Program-made: the position numbers and the translations under genes
Source: Flavobacterium quisquiliarum
Lineage (GTDB): Bacteria > Bacteroidota > Bacteroidia > Flavobacteriales > Flavobacteriaceae
Assembly (NCBI RefSeq): GCF_019308285.1
Contig: NZ_WWEM01000035.1
Span: forward strand, 186,001 to 250,000
Direction of reading: 5' to 3'
Length of the DNA: 64,000 nt
The notes under the pieces: generated by a model
Seen by the model: only the letters and a program-made list of their open reading frames with translations
Told to the model about the DNA's origin: nothing
Databases searched by the model: none
Shown here: in pieces, positions 54,580-61,059 of the stretch
Numbering within the stretch: the first letter of the stretch is position 1
Layout: each line of letters starts with the position of its first letter

Positions 54580-56772
54580 TTAATTTCCTAACTGCAGCTG
54601 GTTTTTAACTAATTCAAAATAATTGCCTTTTTGCTCTACTAAAGCAGAATGATTCCCAATCTCAATAATTTTTCCTTTATCCAAAACTACAATCTGATCT
54701 GCATTCATCACCGTACTTAGTCGATGCGCAATTACAACTACTGTTTTATTCTCGAAAAAGAGATCCAGTTTTCTCATAATTTCTTTTTCATTATTGGCAT
54801 CCAAAGCCGAAGTAGCCTCATCAAAAAACAAAATTTCTGGGTTTTTGTAAACTGCTCTTGCAATTAAAAGGCGCTGTTTTTGTCCTGTACTCATTCCAAC
54901 TCCGTCTCCTCCTATTTTTGTATTATATCCTAAAGGAAGTCCGCCAATATATTCTTTAATATTAGCAACATCTGAAGCGTAAAGCAACCGTTCTTTATCT
55001 ATCCGATCAACGCCGAGAGCAATATTATTGGCGATGGTATCACTAAAAATATAGCCTTCCTGCATTACCGCTCCAATATTTGACCTCCAGGCTTTCTGTG
55101 AAATATTCTTTAACTGTGTATTACCAATAGTCACTTCTCCTTTTTCAGGATCATAGAACTTCAAAAGCAGTTTCATCAGAGTTGTTTTTCCGCTGCCGCT
55201 GACGCCTACAATCGCAGTTACCTTTTTGGCTGGAATTATTAAGCTCAGATTATCCAATACTGGAATATCTGAACCTAGATAACGATAAGTAAGGTTTTTA
55301 ATCTCAATATCAGCATCAAAAGGCACTTCACTTGTCTGATGCGCTTCCTGTTGCAATTCGTCTTCTTTTTGATGGATTTCGGATAATCTCGCCAACGAAA
55401 TTTTAGCATCCTGAAACTCTCTTACAAATTCTATTAATTGTGTTATTGGCCCGTTTAAACTTCCTACGATGGCACTAATTGCCAACATCATACCGAGTGT
55501 TATCGAACCATCAATCACCAATTTCGCAGAAAGCAGAATAATAAATATGTTTTTTAATTCATTAATTACAGAAGAACCAATGGTCTGTGTCTGTTCTAGA
55601 ATCAATCCTTTTATTGAAACCCTGAAAAGTCTTGCTTGTACATATTCCCAGCCCCATCTTTTTTGCTTTTCGGCATTATGAAGTTTTATTTCCTGCATGC
55701 CGTTAATAAGTTCCATTACTTTACTCTGCTCTTTCGAAACTTCTGCAAAACGCTTATAATCTAAAGCTTCTCTTCTTTTTAGAAACAATGTGATCCATCC
55801 GAAATAAAAAACACTGCCTACAAAGAATACCAAAAATATCTGTATATTGAAATAAGCTAAAACTGCTCCCATTACAAACATATTGATAACTGAGAAAAGA
55901 ACATTTAAAGAAGAAGTAGTTAAGATCTTTTCGATACGGCCATGATCATTTATTCGCTGCATAATGTCTCCAGTCATTCGAACATCGAAAAAGGAAATCG
56001 GCAGATTCATCAGCTTTATAAAGAAATCTGAAATAAGAGAAATATTAACCCTCGTAGACAAATGCAGTAAAATCCAGCTTCTGATTAATTCTAAACCTGT
56101 TCTTCCTGCAAAAATAAACAACATTGCAAATAGAATTAAATAGATGAAGTTAATGTTCTGATTTTGGATTCCGACATCAACAATACTCTGGGTTAAAAAG
56201 GGAAAAATTAAATTGAGTAAACTGCTCGCCAAAAGTCCAATTGCAAGCTGAATTAAAAAGGATTTATATTGAAATAAATATTTGGATAGGAATCTAAAAT
56301 CTAATCCTTTATTTTCTTCTTTCTCAAAATCTGATTCAAAAAAGACAGGAGTTGCCTCTATTAATAGTGCAATACCTTCTTTTGTAGTATCATCGGCATT
56401 ATGACCAATCCAGAATTTTACAAAATCTTCTTTATTGTATTCTAAAAGTCCAAAAGCGGGATCCGAAATATAATATTTGTCTTTTTTTATTTTATGAAGG
56501 ACAACATAATGATCTTTATTCCAATGAAGAATACATGGAAGAGGAGCTTCCTCTATTCTCTGAACTGATAATTTTACTCCTAAAGTCCTAAAACCAATTT
56601 TTTCGGCAGCATCGCTCAAAAAAAGCAAATTACTTCCTTCGCGAGTTGTTTCGCTGAAATCTCTCAACTCTTGAATATTGATTGTTTTGCCGTAATATTT
56701 AGCTATGATCTTTAAACATGTCGGACCGCAATCTTTATTATCGGCTTGTCTATAATGAGGGAATCTCTTCAA
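54580..56772 (-). CDS. C39-peptidase-containing ABC exporter for GG-leader peptides
   Basis: 730 residues. The N-terminal C39 peptidase (about 1-135) has the catalytic Cys15 (KDCGPTCLK), His88 (DHYVVLHK) and Asp104 (YISDPAFG). Six membrane helices follow (about 165-440), then an ABC ATPase: Walker A GVSGSGKTT, signature MSTGQKQRLLIARA, Walker B ILFFDEATSALD and H-loop IAHRLST. It cuts leaders after double glycine and exports the core. Substrates are very likely the three Cys-rich precursors just upstream, and possibly the six-gene KGG array. All catalytic residues are present. Confidence 0.95.
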   Translation of the reverse strand: MKRFPHYRQADNKDCGPTCLKIIAKYYGKTINIQELRDFSETTREGSNLLFLSDAAEKIGFRTLGVKLSVQRIEEAPLPCILHWNKDHYVVLHKIKKDKYYISDPAFGLLEYNKEDFVKFWIGHNADDTTKEGIALLIEATPVFFESDFEKEENKGLDFRFLSKYLFQYKSFLIQLAIGLLASSLLNLIFPFLTQSIVDVGIQNQNINFIYLILFAMLFIFAGRTGLELIRSWILLHLSTRVNISLISDFFIKLMNLPISFFDVRMTGDIMQRINDHGRIEKILTTSSLNVLFSVINMFVMGAVLAYFNIQIFLVFFVGSVFYFGWITLFLKRREALDYKRFAEVSKEQSKVMELINGMQEIKLHNAEKQKRWGWEYVQARLFRVSIKGLILEQTQTIGSSVINELKNIFIILLSAKLVIDGSITLGMMLAISAIVGSLNGPITQLIEFVREFQDAKISLARLSEIHQKEDELQQEAHQTSEVPFDADIEIKNLTYRYLGSDIPVLDNLSLIIPAKKVTAIVGVSGSGKTTLMKLLLKFYDPEKGEVTIGNTQLKNISQKAWRSNIGAVMQEGYIFSDTIANNIALGVDRIDKERLLYASDVANIKEYIGGLPLGYNTKIGGDGVGMSTGQKQRLLIARAVYKNPEILFFDEATSALDANNEKEIMRKLDLFFENKTVVVIAHRLSTVMNADQIVVLDKGKIIEIGNHSALVEQKGNYFELVKNQLQLGN

Positions 56773-56823
56773 TTTCTTTTGATTTATTCAAGACTAATGT
56801 AGGAAAAAAAATTCTTGTTAATC

Positions 56824-57030
56824 TATAAAAAAACAGAGAAGATATAAATCTTCTCTGTTTGGGTATTTATAAACAAATTACCAGCAACACAATTTCTTTA
56901 GGACATGGCCGCGGTTTTACCCTAACCAAATAAAATCAAACCCAGCGGCCAACTCCTAAGAATCTCAGTACCAATCATCAATACTGAGAAAATGCTCAAT
57001 GTTCCACGATCGAGCGCCTATACATTCAAA
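56824..57030 (-). ncRNA. Candidate structured non-coding RNA or riboregulatory 3' UTR
   Basis: This GC-richer patch in AT-rich DNA folds strongly. Read on the minus strand: a weak GCTC/GAGC hairpin, TCTCAGTA-type hairpin (56963-56989), then a long stem pairing 56898-56917 with 56938-56959 (TTAGGA, TGGCCGC and GGTTT helices, 18 bp), then a T-tailed terminator (56827-56860). No frame over about 18 codons fits it. It lies between the 6-Cys precursor gene and the exporter gene. Family not recognised. Confidence 0.55.
56827..56860 (-). terminator. Terminator downstream of the precursor genes
   Basis: AAACAGAGAAGAT / ATCTTCTCTGTTT stem followed on the minus strand by seven T. It would separate precursor transcripts from the exporter operon, allowing more precursor than exporter mRNA. 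Confidence 0.85.
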
Positions 57031-57089
57031 AAAAACATGACTAAATTCTAAATAAGGCTATATCGTATTACTTTTAAAAAAGTTAAAAA

Positions 57090-57281
57090 TCAACAACAAA
57101 GACGACTTGTATCACAAATACCTGAGAGTGTATTTATTGGACACTTTTCGCCTGATGGTATTAATATGCATCCTGCTTCAATAGCATGAATCCAGCACTC
57201 TGGAATTCCTCCTCTCATAGTTTTCAGCTCATTTCTCGATATAATTTGAGCACCATTGAGATTTAAAATTTTATTCAACAT
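57090..57281 (-). CDS. Double-glycine leader peptide precursor, 6-Cys core
   Basis: 63 residues. Leader of 25 residues (MLNKILNLNGAQIISRNELK then TMRGG) ends in Gly-Gly, followed by a 38-residue core starting IPECWIHAIEAGC and ending CDTSRLCC. The core has six cysteines, an even number suited to three disulfides. The leader shares the pattern MLxxILxLxG...L..NE.K.(I/M).GG with its two neighbours. Likely a secreted bacteriocin- or signal-like peptide, cut by the C39 exporter and oxidised by the VKOR-thioredoxin protein. Activity unknown. Confidence 0.8.
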   Translation of the reverse strand: MLNKILNLNGAQIISRNELKTMRGGIPECWIHAIEAGCILIPSGEKCPINTLSGICDTSRLCC

Positions 57282-57309
57282 ATTAATGACACAATTTTTA
57301 ATAGTAACA

Positions 57310-57337
57310 GAGCATTTTAAAACTCTGTTACTATAGA
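57310..57337. terminator. Hairpin between two precursor genes
   Basis: TAACAGAG..CTCTGTTA palindrome (about 57304-57333) with AT-rich flanks between the 2-Cys and 6-Cys precursor genes; likely sets relative expression by partial termination or RNA stability. Confidence 0.6.
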
Positions 57338-57347
57338 AATATTAAAA

Positions 57348-57479
57348 TTAGCAAGCATAGTTTTTTTCAGCAACAGCATTGTAACAATTAGGCTCAGTGC
57401 TTTCGCCTCCTAAAATGTTTTTCTGCTCTTTTTTTGTAAGCTTTTTAGTTTCTTTACTTTTTAAAATCTTTTCTAACAT
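57348..57479 (-). CDS. Double-glycine leader peptide precursor, 2-Cys core
   Basis: 43 residues: leader MLEKILKSKETKKLTKKEQK, then NILGG (25 residues in all), then an 18-residue core ESTEPNCYNAVAEKNYAC with two cysteines. The leader matches its neighbours in length and pattern. The core could form one disulfide ring closing at the last residue. Small enough to be missed by standard gene callers. Confidence 0.75.
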   Translation of the reverse strand: MLEKILKSKETKKLTKKEQKNILGGESTEPNCYNAVAEKNYAC

Positions 57480-57551
57480 AATTGGTTATTTACGTTTTTT
57501 GGGCAAGCCTCAAAAATTTGGGAAAATATCTGAGGCATTAAATCTTCAGTC

Positions 57552-57734
57552 TTAACAGCTTCCGACATAATTGTTTGGCACACAACTCCAATAAGCTGGA
57601 ACTGTTCCAAATTCTGTACATCTCTTAGCTTTAAATCCTTCCTCACAAATAGGAGCATTACCTCCATTTATTGTTTTTTGCTCGTTAGCAGTCAATTCTA
57701 CTGCACCTTTTAATTTCAAGATATTTTTTAACAT
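57552..57734 (-). CDS. Double-glycine leader peptide precursor, 4-Cys core
   Basis: 60 residues: leader MLKNILKLKGAVELTANEQK, then TINGG (25 residues), then a 35-residue core beginning NAPICEEGFKAKRC and ending WSCVPNNYVGSC, with four cysteines at core positions 5, 14, 26 and 35, nearly evenly spaced. It starts 34 bp after the VKOR-thioredoxin gene. A C39 substrate by leader type; expected disulfide-bonded. Confidence 0.8.
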   Translation of the reverse strand: MLKNILKLKGAVELTANEQKTINGGNAPICEEGFKAKRCTEFGTVPAYWSCVPNNYVGSC

Positions 57735-57767
57735 AACTGCAGGTATTTGGGGTTACTATTTTTTTCT

Positions 57768-59327
57768 TTATGCTGTTCTTTCTAACACTTGAACTTCATC
57801 AATAAAATCATTCAAGAAATATTTCAATTCGTTCAGTTCATATTCATTTGGAAATAATCTCTCATTTACAATTTTAACTGGTGTATAGTTAAAGTTATTC
57901 ATCGAGCACCAGTCATATTGTTTTTGAATTTCCTGACTGATCATCATACTAACTGAATCAACATGCCATTTTTTGAGCCATTTTTTATAGGCCATTCTTT
58001 TAATATACCAATCAGAAATTGCCTCAACAGTTTTCCCAGGAGTTGTTCTATTAATCGTTAATAGCCTTTCAACAATTGCTTTATATGGATTATCATTATT
58101 CTCTGGATTAATATTAAAAAGAACGTTTAAAAAAATTCTATCTGGATATTTCATTACTAGCTCAAAAGCCTCCTGAAATGTTTTATAACAATGTCCACAA
58201 CTAGGACTAATTATAATAGAAAGTTTTACAGCTGCATTTCTATTACCAAAATTTAGACCTCTTAAGTCTTCAAATCCTTTTGTATATTTTACTTTTTTAG
58301 ACAAGAAGTTTAATAGGGAATAATTTCTTTTAAACTTTTTAAGTTCTTTCAGTGAGTTTTCATTATCAAGCAGTTTTTTAATCATCACCTTTACAGCCGC
58401 CCAAATAGGAATTAACAGTAATAAAGAGAAAGTGTATGGAAAAACATCTTTAAAACTAAAACTCAACGTAAAAAGATCTGATGAAAACCATATAACGCTT
58501 TGCACTACAATTAATAATGATACTGCTAAACACATTACACACCATTTTTGAATTTCAAACTTCTGAATCCAAATAGAACAAACCACTACTGGAATTGCTA
58601 ACAAGCTTAAAAATCCAACAAATATTGCTGAGCTTAAAGGCTGAACCAAAATTGCAATAATGCTTGAACTAAAGAAAAGCAATGGTAAATCTGAAAAACT
58701 TAACCATCTATTTGCAATGTCGTCATTAAAACTTATAACAGAGTGACAAGAAGAGTTAGAACTTAGATTACAAAATTTTGAAATTACAGTGTTTTTAACA
58801 CCCCATTTTTGCTGTACAATAAATATGCTTACAATTAGACCTAATATTGAGGTCCCTAAGAAAATAGTGCTAAACAAATTAAATCCGTTATAAAAAAAAG
58901 ATAGTCCTGCGAGAAGCACTAATGGAAGAAAATATTTCAACCAATTATATTCTACTTTTAGGTTCTCTCTTGCAACAACATTATTTGGTTCAATTGCAAC
59001 AATTACTCCATTCCAATCTAAAAGAAATTTATCATACGATAATTTTTGGCTTCCTTTTTTCAATGTTGTAATTCGAACACCATTTTTAATCTTTTCAACC
59101 AGGATTAATTCCTCTTTAAAATAAGCCAAAAAATTAGATGGCAGATCCACAATTTGCTCTTTTGAAACTCTCACTGCCGCATTCTCTACAGAAAGCAAAT
59201 CAAACGAATCTGTAATAGCAAATAAACTTGGATAATTTGGATGAGATAAAAACAGATCCTTGAACTCATTTTTTATGTCTGAGTACTTGTTGATTTGTAA
59301 AAATTTTTGGACCAGTTTTAACATCAC
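57768..59327 (-). CDS. VKOR-thioredoxin oxidase with degenerate C39-like domain
   Basis: 519 residues. N-terminal about 120 residues resemble a C39 peptidase fold (SHPNYPSLFAITDSFD) without the catalytic Cys, so probably a leader-binding or docking domain. Then five or so membrane helices of a vitamin K epoxide reductase domain (about 140-310) with SSNSSCHSV and the redox KWCVMCLAV. The C-terminal thioredoxin-like domain has ISPSCGHCYKTF. It should oxidise cysteines in exported peptides, passing electrons to quinone. First gene of the minus-strand precursor/exporter locus. Confidence 0.9.
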   Translation of the reverse strand: MMLKLVQKFLQINKYSDIKNEFKDLFLSHPNYPSLFAITDSFDLLSVENAAVRVSKEQIVDLPSNFLAYFKEELILVEKIKNGVRITTLKKGSQKLSYDKFLLDWNGVIVAIEPNNVVARENLKVEYNWLKYFLPLVLLAGLSFFYNGFNLFSTIFLGTSILGLIVSIFIVQQKWGVKNTVISKFCNLSSNSSCHSVISFNDDIANRWLSFSDLPLLFFSSSIIAILVQPLSSAIFVGFLSLLAIPVVVCSIWIQKFEIQKWCVMCLAVSLLIVVQSVIWFSSDLFTLSFSFKDVFPYTFSLLLLIPIWAAVKVMIKKLLDNENSLKELKKFKRNYSLLNFLSKKVKYTKGFEDLRGLNFGNRNAAVKLSIIISPSCGHCYKTFQEAFELVMKYPDRIFLNVLFNINPENNDNPYKAIVERLLTINRTTPGKTVEAISDWYIKRMAYKKWLKKWHVDSVSMMISQEIQKQYDWCSMNNFNYTPVKIVNERLFPNEYELNELKYFLNDFIDEVQVLERTA

Positions 59328-59912
59328 TTTTTATCGATTTAAAATCATAATTACACTGCAAAGATTGGGGTTTTTATTGATAAAAATCGCATGCATGTAT
59401 ACATTTTATTAATTATACCACATACAATTTATAAATTATACCAAGTATACTAAACACAATAAACACCTGTAAAACAAATAGTTATGGTTGTGTTTTTTTA
59501 TTTAAAACTTCTAAAAGCCTATTTTCGATTAACGGCTATGCTTTTTATCTAGTTTTGGAAAAGCAATAATCCAAACATCAAAAAACATGAAAAAACGGCC
59601 TTAAAAATTAAATGATTTTAAAGTAAAAAGATCATAAAAATGAGGACAGAAAATGACAAAAAAATAGTCAAAAAAATGTCTGAATTGAAACAAAAATTCT
59701 CCCAAAAAACATAAAAAGCAGATCATTATTTTGAAAGCTTAAACTTACAATAAGAGATTAATTTTTTCTGCTTTTTAATCCAAAAATAAACCCAGAATTT
59801 CAAAACATAAACCAAAATTTGACGCACAATTTTAGCGCATTTGACTCAATTGCCTAAAAATATTTATGAAAGATTAATAGTACAAAAAAACTGAACTTAA
59901 AAATAAATAAAG
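59328..59912. other. Divergent control region of the peptide locus
   Basis: 585 bp, very AT-rich, between the VKOR gene (minus) and the KGG array (plus). It holds direct repeats at 59411-59443 and a 10-bp stem AAAAAGCAGA / TCTGCTTTTT (59713-59722, 59767-59776) with a 44-nt loop and T tail. No credible gene seen. Confidence 0.6.
59411..59443. promoter_or_regulatory. Candidate operator, direct repeats AATTATACCA
   Basis: Two exact copies of AATTATACCA start at 59411 and 59434, 23 bp apart (about two helical turns), 84 bp upstream of the VKOR gene start. Such spacing suits a dimeric AraC- or LytTR-type activator. Confidence 0.4.
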
Positions 59913-60059
59913 ATGAAAAATAGAACATTCACATTAAGCGATTTCGAAGTAGAAAAAATAAGCAGAGAAGCACAAAAAATAGTAAAAGGTGGCGTAACAA
60001 CAACTCCTTCAGAAGAACCAAACCCGCTTAATAACCGTGGTGGAAACGGAAATGGTTAA
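59913..60059 (+). CDS. KGG-leader peptide precursor, array copy 1
   Basis: 48 residues. Leader of 27 residues ends EKISREAQKIVKGG; core is 21 residues: VTTTPSEEPN then PLNNRGGNGNG. No cysteine. Its leader (MKNRTFTLSDFEVEKI) is the most divergent of the six copies. The double-glycine end suggests C39 cleavage. Function unknown; hydrophilic core argues against a pore-forming bacteriocin. Confidence 0.75.
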   Translation: MKNRTFTLSDFEVEKISREAQKIVKGGVTTTPSEEPNPLNNRGGNGNG

Positions 60060-60112
60060 TGACCATTTAAAATCATAAAAAGCAATAAACGTAATTTCTA
60101 AAAAAAAGACAC

Positions 60113-60259
60113 ATGAAAAAAAATACACTAAAAATAGCAGACTTTCAATTTGAAAAAATAAGCCAAGAAGCGCAAAAAACAGTAAAAGGTGGCGTAACAA
60201 CAACGCCTTTGGAAGAACCAAATCCGCTTAATAATGGAGGAGGAAACGGAAATGGTTAA
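60113..60259 (+). CDS. KGG-leader peptide precursor, array copy 2
   Basis: 48 residues. Leader MKKNTLKIADFQFEKISQEA then QKTVKGG; core VTTTPLEEPN then PLNNGGGNGNG. Differs from copy 1 by Leu after Pro and by Gly in place of Arg before the Gly-rich tail. Confidence 0.75.
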   Translation: MKKNTLKIADFQFEKISQEAQKTVKGGVTTTPLEEPNPLNNGGGNGNG

Positions 60260-60310
60260 TTACCATCTTAAATCATAAAAATTAATAAAGCAATCCAAAA
60301 AAAAAGACAC

Positions 60311-60457
60311 ATGAAAAATAATTCACTAAAAATAGCAGACTTTCAATTTGAAAAAATAAGCAGAGAAGCACAAAGAACGGTAAAAGGAGGCGTAACAACA
60401 ACACCGCCGGAAGAACCAAATCCGCTTAATAACCGTGGTGGAAACGGAAACGGTTAA
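60311..60457 (+). CDS. KGG-leader peptide precursor, array copy 3
   Basis: 48 residues. Leader MKNNSLKIADFQFEKISREA then QRTVKGG; core VTTTPPEEPN then PLNNRGGNGNG. Last copy with Val straight after the double glycine; the leader is nearly identical to copies 4 and 5. Confidence 0.75.
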   Translation: MKNNSLKIADFQFEKISREAQRTVKGGVTTTPPEEPNPLNNRGGNGNG

Positions 60458-60508
60458 TTACGCTCTTAAATCATAAAAATTAATAAAGTAATCCAAAAAA
60501 AAAGACAC

Positions 60509-60652
60509 ATGAAAAATAATTCACTGAAGATAGCAGACTTTCAATTTGAAAAAATAAGCAGAGAAGCACAAAGAACTGTAAAAGGAGGCGATACAACAAC
60601 ACCGGAAGAACCAAACCCGCTTAATAACCGTGGTGGAAACGGAAACGGTTAA
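60509..60652 (+). CDS. KGG-leader peptide precursor, array copy 4
   Basis: 47 residues, one codon shorter than the rest: the core DTTTPEEPN then PLNNRGGNGNG lacks one residue after the first Pro. First copy with Asp straight after the cleavage point. The in-frame codon loss keeps the tail intact, as expected if the tail is functional. Confidence 0.75.
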   Translation: MKNNSLKIADFQFEKISREAQRTVKGGDTTTPEEPNPLNNRGGNGNG

Positions 60653-60702
60653 TCATCCTAAATAATGAAGATCAATTAAAATAATCCAAAAAAGAAAAAA
60701 AT

Positions 60703-60849
60703 ATGAAAAATAATTCACTGAAAATAGCAGACTTTCAATTTGAAAAAATAAGCAGAGAATCCCAGAGAACGGTAAAAGGCGGTGATACAACAACCCCGCC
60801 GGAAGAACCAAACCCGCTTAATAATGGAGGAGGAAACGGAAACGGTTAG
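60703..60849 (+). CDS. KGG-leader peptide precursor, array copy 5
   Basis: 48 residues. Leader MKNNSLKIADFQFEKISRES then QRTVKGG; core DTTTPPEEPN then PLNNGGGNGNG. Ends in TAG while the other copies end in TAA. Confidence 0.75.
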   Translation: MKNNSLKIADFQFEKISRESQRTVKGGDTTTPPEEPNPLNNGGGNGNG

Positions 60850-60901
60850 TTATCATCTTAAATCATAAAAATTAATAAAGTAATCCAAAAAAGAAAAAAT
60901 T

Positions 60902-61048
60902 ATGAAAAATAATTCACTGAAAATCACAGATTTCCAAATAGAAAAAATAAGCAGAGAATCCCAGAGAACGGTAAAAGGCGGTGATACAATAACTCCGCCA
61001 GAACAACCAAACCCGCTTAATAATGGAGGAGGAAACGGAAATGGTTAA
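60902..61048 (+). CDS. KGG-leader peptide precursor, array copy 6
   Basis: 48 residues. Leader MKNNSLKITDFQIEKISRES then QRTVKGG; core DTITPPEQPN then PLNNGGGNGNG. It has the most core substitutions (Ile, Gln). It ends 11 bp before the convergent regulator's stop codon; a CAGCTC / GAGCTG stem (61055-61085) inside that gene's end may help terminate the array. Confidence 0.75.
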   Translation: MKNNSLKITDFQIEKISRESQRTVKGGDTITPPEQPNPLNNGGGNGNG

Positions 61049-61059
61049 AAAATTCAGCT

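Larger units (their letters stand above)
59913..61048 (+). repeat. Six-copy tandem gene array, ~198-bp unit
   Basis: Six precursor genes begin at 59913, 60113, 60311, 60509, 60703 and 60902, spaced 200, 198, 198, 194 and 199 bp. Both the coding part (about 145 bp) and the spacer (about 50 bp, TTAAATCATAAAAATTAATA then AAAAAGACAC or similar) are repeated. Copies vary at codon third positions and a few residues. Confidence 0.92.

Noticed and set aside
56922..56978. 18-codon minus-strand frame inside the structured RNA (MIGTEILRSW...)
   Set aside because: It coincides with base-paired segments, lacks a leader or signal, and the bases are better explained by RNA folding.
57473..57667. Minus-strand frame of 64 codons overlapping the 4-Cys precursor
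   Set aside because: It is a different frame over a better-supported GG-leader gene and has no leader pattern or homology.
59640..59714. 24-codon Lys-rich frame in the divergent control region
   Set aside because: Composition merely mirrors the A-rich DNA and it has no double-glycine leader.
59913..61048. Regular ~198-bp repeats looking like a CRISPR or satellite array
   Set aside because: Units are far too long for CRISPR, each holds an intact start-to-stop frame with the same peptide, and variation respects codon third positions.
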